Source of the DNA: Glacieibacterium frigidum
GTDB lineage: Bacteria; Pseudomonadota; Alphaproteobacteria; Sphingomonadales; Sphingomonadaceae
Direction: 5' to 3'
Length of the DNA: 64,000 nucleotides
NCBI RefSeq assembly: GCF_007097155.1
Contig: NZ_VJWA01000001.1
Coordinates: forward strand, 1,583,501 to 1,647,500
Shown piece after piece: positions 26,859-34,913 of this stretch (within the stretch, counting starts at the first letter, position 1; each line of letters opens with the position of its first letter). Below the pieces are notes generated by a model that saw nothing but the letters and a program-made list of their open reading frames with translations, searched no databases and was not told where the DNA came from. A program made the translations under genes and the position numbers.

Positions 26859-27041
26859 CTAGATGTGATCGCCCGTCGCGCCTTCGACATCGCCCTTGAT
26901 GTACTGCGCTTCGCCCTTCTTCTCCTGAAGTTCGCCTTCGCGCTTCAGGCTGGCGTCATTGGTCAGATCGCCGACGCCCTGCTTGATGTTGCCGATGGCC
27001 TCGTTGGTCATGCCCTTAACGTTCTCGGTAAACTCACCCAC
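26859..27041 (-). CDS. CsbD-family stress protein
   Basis: A 60-residue, highly charged, soluble protein of the CsbD family: MTNEAIGNIKQGVGDLTNDASLKREGELQEKKGEAQY, with the repeated G-x-x-K-x-x-x-G pattern. Family members accumulate in general stress; molecular function is unknown. The start is GTG at 27041; no good ATG is near. An EcfG-type promoter lies 52 bases upstream and a strong terminator follows, so it is a single-gene unit. Confidence 0.92.
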   Translation of the reverse strand: MGEFTENVKGMTNEAIGNIKQGVGDLTNDASLKREGELQEKKGEAQYIKGDVEGATGDHI

Positions 27042-27092
27042 GCAACTCTCCCTCGTCTGAAGGCATCGACCGGGCGGTCGTGCTGATCCATT

Positions 27093-27117
27093 AACCCAGA
27101 TCAACCCCGGGCGTTCC
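27093..27117 (-). promoter_or_regulatory. EcfG-type promoter of csbD
   Basis: The minus strand reads GGAAC (27113-27117), 16 bases, GGTT (27093-27096). One mismatch to the EcfG consensus GGAAC-N16/17-CGTT. It lies about 52 bases before the csbD start. CsbD genes are frequent members of the alphaproteobacterial general stress regulon, which supports the reading. Confidence 0.6.
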
Positions 27118-27215
27118 ATGCGCGAAACTTCGGTGCGGTCATCATCGCGCCTGTCACAGCGCCGTCATTCGACGTAACTAAGGCCTGTTCACAGTTCACT
27201 AATCAGGGGCGTCCA

Positions 27216-30200
27216 ATGACCACGACCGCGTTCAGCCTTGCCGGCGGCAATTTCTCCCAGGATTGGAGCAACATCGGGCTGATCACGGCCAACGACGTGT
27301 GGAGCGGCGTGCCGAGCATCGTCGGCTATCTGGGCAATGGCATCACGAGCTCGACGGGGGTCGATCCGCGCACCCTGACCGCCGCGACGCTGGGCGACGT
27401 CGACGTCATCGCCAACCAGACCAACACGACGATCAACAACGGCGGCGTCGCCGAGTTCGAGATCGCCAATCCGGTCGTTGCCCTGCAGGGGTCGGGCACC
27501 GCAAACGCGCCGTCGCTGGTCATCTATCTCGACGCGACGGGCCGCGAGAACTTGAACTTCAGCGTCAATATCCGCGACGTCGATGGCGGCAATGCCGATA
27601 ATTCGATCCAGCAGGTCAATGTCCAGTACCGCCTCGGCGACAGCGGCGTGTGGACCAACCTGCCGGGCGGCTACATCGCCGACGCGACGACCGGCCCGAA
27701 CGCCTCCACGCTGATCACCGCGCTCAACATCGCGCTGCCCGGCGACACCGCCAACGCGCCGCTCGTCGAGATCCGCATCATGACGACGAACGCGGCAGGT
27801 AACGACGAGTGGGTCGGCATCGACGACATCCTCGTCACCTCGACGCCTCAGGGTGCCGACACCGTCGCACCGCAGCTCGCCGCGTCGAATCCGACGACGC
27901 CGTCGGACAATGCCGTGGCGGTCGACGGTAACGTCAACCTGACGATCCGCTTCAACGAGGCGGTCAAGGCCGGCACCGGCAGCATCACGATCAGCGACGG
28001 CGGCAGCGACATCCGCGTCATCGACGTGACCGACACGACGCAGGTCAGCTTCAGCGGCTCGGTGCTGACGATCAACCCGGCCGCCGACCTGCTCGCCGGG
28101 CGCACGTACGACGTCACCTTCGGCAGCGGCGTGGTGCTCGACACCGCCAACAATGCGTTCGCGGGCATCGCGCAGGACGCCTTCGACTTCACCGTCTTCG
28201 ATGCGTCGGCGATCCTGACGATCGGCGCGATCCAGGGCCTGGGCCACACCAGCGCCTATGCCGGCACGCGCGTCGTCACCGAGGGCGTCGTCACTGCGGT
28301 CGACACCAACGGCTTCTACATCCAGTCGGCCGATGGTGCCGGCGACGGCGACGTCCGCACGTCGGACGGCATTTTCGTGTTCACGAGCAGCGCGCCGACG
28401 GTCACTGCAGGCCAGCTGATCCGGGTCGACGGCAACGTCACCGAGTTCCGCCCCGGCACCGCGCCCGACAACGCCACCAACCTGACGATCACCGAGATCG
28501 TCGCGCCGACGGTCACCGTGCTCGGCACCGGCACCGCCACCGCCGTGCTGATCGGCACCGGCGGCCGCACCCCGCCGACGAGCGTCATCGATGACGACAA
28601 TTTCAGCAGCTACGACGTCACCACCGACGGCATCGACTTCTACGAGTCACTGGAGGGACAGCTGGTCCGGATCGACAACCCGATGGTCGTCGGCCCCACC
28701 AACAACTTCCGCGAGACCTTCGTCGTCGTGTCCGACGGCGCCGGCGCGACGGGCATTTCGGAGCGCGGCGGCATCACTCTGTCGGCGGGCGACAACAACC
28801 CCGAGCGCATCCAGCTCGACGACGACACCGGCCTCTTCACGGGCTTCACCGGCAACTACACGATCGGCGACAAGCTGAGCGCGGTCACCGGCATCGTCAA
28901 CTACGGCTTCGGCAGCTACGAAGTGCTGGTCACGCAGGCGGTGACCTTCCGCGAGGACGTGTCGCTCGGCCGCGAGCAGACCACGCTGGTTGGCGACGCC
29001 AGCCACCTGACGCTCGCCAGCTTCAACGTCGAGAACCTCGACCCGACCGACCCGCAGGAGAAGTTCGACCTGCTGGCGCTCGAGATCACCAGCGGGCTGA
29101 AGAATCCGGACATCATCGGCGTCCAGGAAATCCAGGATGCCGACGGTGCCGGCAACGGCGGCAACTTCTCGGGCGCGGCGACCGCCGCTAAGCTGATCGC
29201 CGCGATCAGCGCCGCGGGCGGGCCGACGTACAGCTATGTCGAGGTCGCGCCGACCGCGAACAACACCACCGGCGGCGAGCCGAACGGCAACATTCGCAAC
29301 GGCTATCTCTACAACGATGCGCGCGTCGATTACGTCGAGGGCAGCGCCACGCTGCTCAACGACTCCGCCTTTAACGGCAGCCGCAAGCCGCTGATCGCCG
29401 ACTTCACGTTCAACGGCCAGACGGTGACCCTGGTCAACATCCACAGCACCTCGCGCGGCGGGTCGGATCCGTTCTTCGGTAGCGTCCAGCCGCCCGCGCA
29501 GGCCGGCGAGACGGCGCGCAATGCGCAGGGTGCGGCGGTCAAGGCCTTCACCGACGGCGTGCTGGCGGCCGATCCGGGCGCGCGCCTCGCCGTGCTGGGC
29601 GATGCCAACGGCTATTATTTCGAGCAGTCGCTGAGCCAGCTGACCGCCGACGGCAAGCTTACCAACCTCTACTCGCTGCTGCCGGTCGAGGAGCGCTACT
29701 CGTACCTGTTCGAGGGCAATCTCCAGGCGTTCGACAACATCATCGTGTCCAACGCGCTGCTCGGCGGCGCGCAGTTCGATGTCGTGCACGAGAATTCGGA
29801 GCAGCTCGAGGCCGCCCAGCCGACCGACCATGACCAGCCGGTCGCCCGCCTACTGATCGCCGCGCCGAACACTGCGCCGGTCGCGGTCGCCGACGCGGTA
29901 TCGGTTGCCGAGGATGCGTCGACCACCAATCTCGTGTCGCTGCTGCTGGCCAACGACGGCGACGTCGACTTCCCGGCGGGCGACTCGCTGACCATCGTCT
30001 CGGTCGGCACCAGCGCGACGCAGGGCAGCGTGCAGTTCGACCAGGCGACGCAGAGCCTGATCTACGTCGCCGATGCGGCCGCCTTCGACGCGTTGAACGC
30101 CGGCCAGACCGCCTCCGATACCTTCACCTACACGGTGCGCGACGAGGGCGGGCTGGAGAGCACGGCGACGGTCACGGTGACCGTGAACGGCGTCGACAAC

Positions 30201-30947
30201 GACCCGATCATCGGCACGAACGGCGCCGATACGATCAACGGCACGGCGTTCGACGACCAGATCTTCGGGCTCGGCGGCGCCGACACGCTGCGCGGGCTCG
30301 GCGGTAACGACTATATCGACGGCGGCACCGGTCTCGACATCATCCAGGGCGGCGCGGGCAACAACATACTGCTGGGCGGCGAAGGCAACGACATCTTCGC
30401 GGGTGAAGCCACTCAGGGTGTCCACACGATCGACGGCAACGGCGGCGTCGACCTGTTCATGATCAACTCGTCCGGCGAGAAGGTCGTTGTCGACCTGCAG
30501 GCGGGCACGGTGACCGGCGGTTACGCCACCGGTTCGACGCTCGCATCGGTCGAGATGGCTCAGGCCGTGTCGCAGCTTGCCTCGCAGGTCGAAATCTACG
30601 GCAGCAGCATGGCCAACGTGGCGATCGGCGGCCGCGGCAACGATGTCCTCGATGGCCGCGGGGGCAACGACAAGCTGCTCGGCGGTCTCGGGGCCGACGT
30701 GCTGACCGGCGGCGCGGGCAACGACGTTTTCGTCTTCCGCATCGGCGATGCGCAGGGCGAAACCATCACCGACTTCGACGGCCGGGGCAACGCGGTCGGC
30801 GACACGCTGAGCTTCGAAGGCTTCGGCCCGGGCGCCTTCCTGACCAACGTCGGGACGGAATGGACGGTCCACTACGGCGCAAAGGTCGAGACCTTCACGC
30901 TGGTCGGCGTCACGAGCCTCGCCGCGAACGACGTCGTCTTCGGCTGA
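27216..30947 (+). CDS. ExeM/NucH-type extracellular nuclease with RTX repeats
   Basis: A 1,243-residue secreted protein without an N-terminal signal peptide; the C-terminal RTX region suggests type I secretion. Order: N-terminal beta domain (~1-210), bacterial Ig-like/SbsA-type domain (~218-330), OB-like domain typical of ExeM (~335-590), endonuclease/exonuclease/phosphatase domain (~595-880), a cadherin-like domain (~886-1000), then RTX nonapeptides (GGADTLRGLGGNDYIDGG and GGRGNDVLDGRGGNDKLLGG). EEP catalytic residues appear intact: SFNVENL, GVQEIQD, a His in IHSTSRGG, GDANGY and TDHDQP. It probably degrades extracellular DNA for nutrients or matrix control. No T1SS genes lie in the window. 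Confidence 0.92.
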   Translation: MTTTAFSLAGGNFSQDWSNIGLITANDVWSGVPSIVGYLGNGITSSTGVDPRTLTAATLGDVDVIANQTNTTINNGGVAEFEIANPVVALQGSGTANAPSLVIYLDATGRENLNFSVNIRDVDGGNADNSIQQVNVQYRLGDSGVWTNLPGGYIADATTGPNASTLITALNIALPGDTANAPLVEIRIMTTNAAGNDEWVGIDDILVTSTPQGADTVAPQLAASNPTTPSDNAVAVDGNVNLTIRFNEAVKAGTGSITISDGGSDIRVIDVTDTTQVSFSGSVLTINPAADLLAGRTYDVTFGSGVVLDTANNAFAGIAQDAFDFTVFDASAILTIGAIQGLGHTSAYAGTRVVTEGVVTAVDTNGFYIQSADGAGDGDVRTSDGIFVFTSSAPTVTAGQLIRVDGNVTEFRPGTAPDNATNLTITEIVAPTVTVLGTGTATAVLIGTGGRTPPTSVIDDDNFSSYDVTTDGIDFYESLEGQLVRIDNPMVVGPTNNFRETFVVVSDGAGATGISERGGITLSAGDNNPERIQLDDDTGLFTGFTGNYTIGDKLSAVTGIVNYGFGSYEVLVTQAVTFREDVSLGREQTTLVGDASHLTLASFNVENLDPTDPQEKFDLLALEITSGLKNPDIIGVQEIQDADGAGNGGNFSGAATAAKLIAAISAAGGPTYSYVEVAPTANNTTGGEPNGNIRNGYLYNDARVDYVEGSATLLNDSAFNGSRKPLIADFTFNGQTVTLVNIHSTSRGGSDPFFGSVQPPAQAGETARNAQGAAVKAFTDGVLAADPGARLAVLGDANGYYFEQSLSQLTADGKLTNLYSLLPVEERYSYLFEGNLQAFDNIIVSNALLGGAQFDVVHENSEQLEAAQPTDHDQPVARLLIAAPNTAPVAVADAVSVAEDASTTNLVSLLLANDGDVDFPAGDSLTIVSVGTSATQGSVQFDQATQSLIYVADAAAFDALNAGQTASDTFTYTVRDEGGLESTATVTVTVNGVDNDPIIGTNGADTINGTAFDDQIFGLGGADTLRGLGGNDYIDGGTGLDIIQGGAGNNILLGGEGNDIFAGEATQGVHTIDGNGGVDLFMINSSGEKVVVDLQAGTVTGGYATGSTLASVEMAQAVSQLASQVEIYGSSMANVAIGGRGNDVLDGRGGNDKLLGGLGADVLTGGAGNDVFVFRIGDAQGETITDFDGRGNAVGDTLSFEGFGPGAFLTNVGTEWTVHYGAKVETFTLVGVTSLAANDVVFG

Positions 30948-30957
30948 TCGGCAGCGA

Positions 30958-30981
30958 CCCCCGCGGCACCCGCCGCGGGGG
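30958..30981. terminator. Bidirectional hairpin between the RTX nuclease and hflX
   Basis: CCCCCGCGGC-ACCC-GCCGCGGGGG is a perfect 10-bp stem with a 4-base loop, placed between two convergent genes (stops at 30947 and 30984). There is no T tract, so it may act with Rho or simply as a strong transcript-end hairpin. Confidence 0.65.
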
Positions 30982-30983
30982 TG

Positions 30984-32300
30984 TTACAGCGCGTCGAAGC
31001 GCGCCTTGACCTCGTCGGGCATGCGGACCTGCAGGACGACGGCGTCGTCCTCGTCGCGCCGCCCGACGACCTCGCCATGCTGGTGAAGCCACGCGGCACG
31101 GCGGCCGTCGCCCTGGCTCAGCCGGATTGCATGGACGCGCTGCGACGCCTGCAGCGTGCGGCTGATCAGGTGGGTCAGTTCATCGATGCCTTCCCCGTCG
31201 AGCGCCGAAACCGCGACCGCCGCATCGCCCGCGCCCGACAGGAGCGCGGCGCGCTGATCGGGTTCGAGCAGGTCGATCTTGTTGAGCGCAGTGATGATCG
31301 GGATCGCGATCTCGCCGTCGATCACGCCAAGGTCGCGCAGCACCGCCTCGACATCGCCGGCCTGCGCCGCGCTGTCGGGATGCGCGAGATCGCGGACATG
31401 GACGATGACGTCGGCCTCGAGCACCTCCTCCAGCGTCGCGCGGAAGGCGGCGACGAGCTGCGTCGGCAGTGACGACACGAAGCCGACGGTGTCTGAGACG
31501 ATCGCCTTGTCGATCCCCGGCAGGGCGACCGCGCGCATCGTCGGGTCGAGCGTCGCAAACAGCAAATTCTCGGCCATAACCGTCGCGCCGGTCAGGCGGT
31601 TGAACAGCGTCGACTTGCCGGCATTGGTATAGCCGACCAGCGCAACGACCGGATACGGCGCCTTCTGCCGCCGCGCGCGGTGCAGGCCGCGTGTGCGCTT
31701 GACGTCTTCGAGGTCGCCTTTGAGCTTCGCCATGCGGTCGCGGATCTGCCGCCTGTCGGCCTCGATCTGCGTCTCGCCGGGGCCGCCCAAGAAGCCGAAG
31801 CCGCCGCGCTGCCGCTCGAGGTGGGTCCATGACCGAACCAGCCGGCTCGCCTGGTAGCTGAGGTGCGCGAGTTCGACCTGCAACGCACCTTCGGCGGTCG
31901 ACGCGCGCTCGCCGAAGATCTCGAGGATCAGACCGGTGCGGTCGATGACCTTGGTCTTGAGTTCCTTCTCGAGGTTGCGCTGCTGAATCGGCGAGACGAT
32001 GCCGTCGATCACCACCAGCTCGGCCTCGGTCGCCGCCACGTTTGCGGCCATGCGCTCGACCTGGCCCTTGCCGAACAACAGCCCGACCGACGCCTTGCGG
32101 ATGCGGATGACCTCTTCGTGCACGACGTCGAGATAGATCGCGCGCGCCAGTCCGCTCGCCTCGGCGAGCCGCGCCTCGGGGTCGCGCGCCTCCCGGCCCT
32201 GCCCATCCTTGTGCGGCAGGACGACGACGGTGCGCGCACCGAAGCGCAGGCCCCGCTGGGCATCGAAGCCCGGTTGCGGGGCGTGGGTTTCAATCGTCAA
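30984..32300 (-). CDS. hflX: GTPase HflX
   Basis: A 438-residue ribosome-associated GTPase that splits stalled ribosomes under stress. The N-terminal HflX domain includes [12 protein letters not shown] and [18 protein letters not shown]. The linker [20 protein letters not shown] is diagnostic. G-motifs: G1 [12 protein letters not shown]3 DTVGF, G4 NKID, G5 SALDG. The start is TTG at 32300, overlapping the hfq stop (TTGA), so the two are coupled, as in many proteobacteria. Confidence 0.96.
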   Translation of the reverse strand: MTIETHAPQPGFDAQRGLRFGARTVVVLPHKDGQGREARDPEARLAEASGLARAIYLDVVHEEVIRIRKASVGLLFGKGQVERMAANVAATEAELVVIDGIVSPIQQRNLEKELKTKVIDRTGLILEIFGERASTAEGALQVELAHLSYQASRLVRSWTHLERQRGGFGFLGGPGETQIEADRRQIRDRMAKLKGDLEDVKRTRGLHRARRQKAPYPVVALVGYTNAGKSTLFNRLTGATVMAENLLFATLDPTMRAVALPGIDKAIVSDTVGFVSSLPTQLVAAFRATLEEVLEADVIVHVRDLAHPDSAAQAGDVEAVLRDLGVIDGEIAIPIITALNKIDLLEPDQRAALLSGAGDAAVAVSALDGEGIDELTHLISRTLQASQRVHAIRLSQGDGRRAAWLHQHGEVVGRRDEDDAVVLQVRMPDEVKARFDAL

Positions 32301-32554
32301 GCGGGGTCAGCCTCGTCTTCCAGCTTCTCGGCATCGAACAACTGCACCGGCGACGCCGGCATCACGGTCGAGATCGCATGCTTGTAGACAAGCTGCGAAT
32401 GCCCGTCGCGGCGCAGCAGCACCGAGAAATTGTCGAACCAGGTGATGACGCCCTGCAGCTTGACGCCGTTGACCAGAAACATCGTCACCGGGGTGCGCGT
32501 CTTACGCACGGCGTTGAGAAAAGTGTCTTGCAGGCTGTTGGCTTTTTCCGCCAT
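32297..32554 (-). CDS. hfq: RNA chaperone Hfq
   Basis: An 85-residue Sm-like protein that pairs small RNAs with mRNAs. Sm1 and Sm2 motifs are clear: [20 protein letters not shown] and, near the C-terminus, [12 protein letters not shown] (the YKHA signature). QDTFLN contacts RNA on the proximal face. The C-terminal tail is short and acidic, as in other alphaproteobacteria. AGAAGGA precedes the ATG. In related genomes hfq directly follows ntrX; here an M15 peptidase gene lies between. Confidence 0.97.
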   Translation of the reverse strand: MAEKANSLQDTFLNAVRKTRTPVTMFLVNGVKLQGVITWFDNFSVLLRRDGHSQLVYKHAISTVMPASPVQLFDAEKLEDEADPA

Positions 32555-32689
32555 GTCTCTTGTCCTTCTTGGCGGACTGCTCTGGCCCGCATGCTCGCAA
32601 CCGTTGCCCGGCGTGGCGTGCCCGCTGCTGCGGACACAGCAAACCTAGGCACGCCGTTGCGGGTCGGCAAGGCGTACAACCCCAAGTCG

Positions 32690-33454
32690 TTACATGAAGG
32701 TCCCGAAAACCCCGCGCTGGCGTGCGGCCGCCGCCTTGGCGGGCAGGAACTCCCAGTGCCAGGGCTCGCTGCTGACGGTGCGGATGAAGCCGTGGGCGGT
32801 GGCATTGCCCTTCAGCCACTCGTAATCGCGGTTTCCGTCGCCGGGTTTGACGTCGAGGTCGAAGGCGATGCCGCTCTGGTGGTTCGACTTGCCGGGGGCG
32901 GCGGCGAGGTTGAAGCCCGCGAGGCCCCGCTTGTGCCCGTCGAACAGGTGCTGCTGCTCTGCGAAGGTGCGGAAGCCACTGTTCAGCCCGATCGACCGGC
33001 CGGCGGCGCGTGCGGCGGTGCACAGCGCGACGAAGGGCGCGCTGCTGTCCCTGGCGATGAATTCCAGCTCGCCCTTGGTGCCGACCACCCGCACCAGCGT
33101 CACCTGGCCGAGAAACACGCCCTTGCTCCACGCGGCATTCGGCCCGAAGCGGTTGCCGTTGGGCGGCGGGATTTCGCCGAGCGTCTCGGACAGGAACTTG
33201 CCGTGCAGATTGCCCGCCGAAGTCCAGCCGATCAGGGCGCCGGCAGTATCGGCGACCTCGACGAACAGGCTGACCGACTTGGCCCCGGTCGGCACGGCCT
33301 TGACCGTGCGCACCTCTACCTTGCTGCCATTGGGAATGGACCTGGGTCGGCCGTTGGCGCCAACGACGAACGTATCGAGGGCCGTGCCGACACGGAGGAG
33401 AGCGTCGTCGTTGTCGACCGTGAAGGGCCGGCCAAGATAGCTTTCACTCGCCAT
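32690..33454 (-). CDS. M15-family (VanY-like) D-Ala-D-Ala carboxypeptidase domain protein
   Basis: A 254-residue protein. The C-terminal half holds an M15 domain: NSGFRTFAEQQHLFDGH, then SNHQSGIAFDLDV with the zinc His and Asp, and EPWHWEF with the catalytic Glu region and last zinc His. The N-terminal ~120 residues (VGTALDTFVVGANGRPR..., GSKVEVRTVKAVP, SLFVEVAD, IGWTSAGNL) look like an SH3-type beta barrel. No signal peptide is visible, so it may act on cytosolic or recycled peptides, or leave the cell by another route. It sits between ntrX and hfq on the same strand. Confidence 0.8.
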   Translation of the reverse strand: MASESYLGRPFTVDNDDALLRVGTALDTFVVGANGRPRSIPNGSKVEVRTVKAVPTGAKSVSLFVEVADTAGALIGWTSAGNLHGKFLSETLGEIPPPNGNRFGPNAAWSKGVFLGQVTLVRVVGTKGELEFIARDSSAPFVALCTAARAAGRSIGLNSGFRTFAEQQHLFDGHKRGLAGFNLAAAPGKSNHQSGIAFDLDVKPGDGNRDYEWLKGNATAHGFIRTVSSEPWHWEFLPAKAAAARQRGVFGTFM

Positions 33455-33516
33455 TGCGTCCTCCGTCGTTACGGGGACGATAGCAGGTTCCTCAGACCCT
33501 TGCGACGGGTCCGAAA

Positions 33517-34911
33517 CTATTCGACGACGTCGACGTCTTCCTCGCCGTCGCCGACGCCGAGTGCCTTCAGCTTCCGGTGGAGCGCCGAGCGCTCCATGCC
33601 GATGAACGCTGCGGTGCGCGAGATATTGCCGGAGAAGCGTCGGATCTGCGCGCGCAGGTATTCGCGCTCAAACGCCTCGCGCGCCTCGCGCAGCGGCGTG
33701 CCCATGATCGAGCGCACCGCCTGGCCGGGCACCAGCTTCGACGGCTCGTTGGTCACTTCCTGGGGCAGCATGTCGATGTCGATGCGCGCCAGCCGCTCGG
33801 GGGATGCGAGGATCAGCGTGCGCTCGACGACGTTCCGCAGCTGGCGGACATTGCCCGGCCAGTTGTAGGTCTGCAGCGCGGCGACCGCGTCGTCGGACAA
33901 CGACGGCGTCGCGACGCGGCGCTCGGCGGCATAGCGCGCGAGGAAATACATCACGAGCTCGGCGATATCCTCGCGCCGCTCGGTCAGCGACGGCAGGCGC
34001 ACGGGCACGACGTTGAGGCGGTAATACAGGTCCTCGCGGAAGCGCCCCTCGACGATTTCGGCGGCGAGGTCGCGCGACGTCGCGCTGACGACGCGGACGT
34101 CGACCTTGACCCAGCGCGAGCCGCCGATGCGCTGGAAATTCTGCTCGGTCAGCACGCGCAGGATCTTCGCCTGCGTCGGCATCGGCATGTCGGCGACTTC
34201 GTCCAAGAACAGCGTGCCGCCATGCGCCTGCTCGAACAGGCCCGAGCGAACGACATGGCCGCCCTCCTCCTGCCCGAACAACTCCTCCTCGACCCGGTCG
34301 GGCGTCATCCGCGCCGCGCTCACCACGACGAAGGGCGCCGACGCACGTGGCGACCATTGGTGGAGCAGTCGCGCGGCAATCTCCTTGCCCGCACCCGCTG
34401 CACCGGTGATCAGCACGCGGCTGCCGGTGGCGGCGACGCGCTTGATCGTCGCGCGGACGCCGTTGATGACCGCCGAACTGCCGGTAAGCTCGGTTTCGAC
34501 CCCGACGCGCTCGCGCAGCTCCTCGTTTTCGCGGCGCAGCCGGTCGGTCTGCGTCGCACGCTCGACGACGAGCAGCAGCTGCTCGGCGCGGAACGGCTTT
34601 TCGATGAAGTCGTACGCCCCGCGCTTGATCGCCGCGACCGCGGTCTCGATGTTGCCGTGGCCCGAGATGACGACGACGGGCAAAGTCGGGTCGCGGCGCT
34701 TGACCTCCTCGAGCAACTCGATGCCGTCGAGGCGCGAGCCCTGCAGCCAGATGTCGAGCACCAGCAGTGACGGGCGGCGTTCGGCCAGTGCGGCGAGCGC
34801 GGAATCGCTATCGTGCGCGGTGCGGGTGCCATAGCCCTCGTCGCCGAGCACGCCCGCGATCAGGTCGCGGATGTCGGCCTCGTCGTCGACCACCAGAATA
34901 TCGAGTGCCAT
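33517..34911 (-). CDS. ntrX: NtrX-type response regulator with degenerate GAFTGA
   Basis: A 464-residue three-domain regulator. The receiver domain has the acidic pocket at Asp9-Asp10 and phospho-acceptor Asp53 (LVLDIWLQG). The AAA+ domain has an altered Walker A (TGAAGAGKE) and Walker B LFLDEVADM, but where sigma54 activators carry GAFTGA it reads EEGGHVVRSG. The Fis-type C-terminal helix-turn-helix is intact (GNISRTAAFIGMERSALHRKL). It therefore probably binds DNA without activating sigma54. It follows ntrY by two bases; NtrY is the expected kinase. The pathway is linked to nitrogen metabolism and redox/envelope control. Confidence 0.93.
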   Translation of the reverse strand: MALDILVVDDEADIRDLIAGVLGDEGYGTRTAHDSDSALAALAERRPSLLVLDIWLQGSRLDGIELLEEVKRRDPTLPVVVISGHGNIETAVAAIKRGAYDFIEKPFRAEQLLLVVERATQTDRLRRENEELRERVGVETELTGSSAVINGVRATIKRVAATGSRVLITGAAGAGKEIAARLLHQWSPRASAPFVVVSAARMTPDRVEEELFGQEEGGHVVRSGLFEQAHGGTLFLDEVADMPMPTQAKILRVLTEQNFQRIGGSRWVKVDVRVVSATSRDLAAEIVEGRFREDLYYRLNVVPVRLPSLTERREDIAELVMYFLARYAAERRVATPSLSDDAVAALQTYNWPGNVRQLRNVVERTLILASPERLARIDIDMLPQEVTNEPSKLVPGQAVRSIMGTPLREAREAFEREYLRAQIRRFSGNISRTAAFIGMERSALHRKLKALGVGDGEEDVDVVE

Positions 34912-34913
34912 GC

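Noticed and set aside
20870-26862. The 15-mer CGCTGACGCAGACTA occurring near 20875 and again near 26850
   Set aside because: One repeated 15-mer is expected by chance in a 64-kb GC-rich window; the two contexts share nothing else.
27081-27098. FixK/FNR-like sequence TTGATCTGGGTTAA within the csbD promoter
   Set aside because: The second half-site is TTAA, not TCAA, so there is no dyad. The match is better explained by the EcfG promoter that overlaps it.
26708-31000. Integrative element at the tRNA-Ser gene
   Set aside because: No integrase, no direct repeat of the tRNA 3' end and no shift in base composition are visible around csbD and the RTX gene.
32586-32670. Inverted repeat GGCGTGCC...GGCACGCC upstream of hfq as a structured leader
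   Set aside because: Only eight bases pair across a loop of nearly 30 bases; in GC-rich DNA this is weak evidence.
33454-33517. GGAAC in the minus strand upstream of the M15 peptidase as an EcfG promoter
   Set aside because: The 16-base spacing leads to AACG, which does not match the -10 element CGTT.
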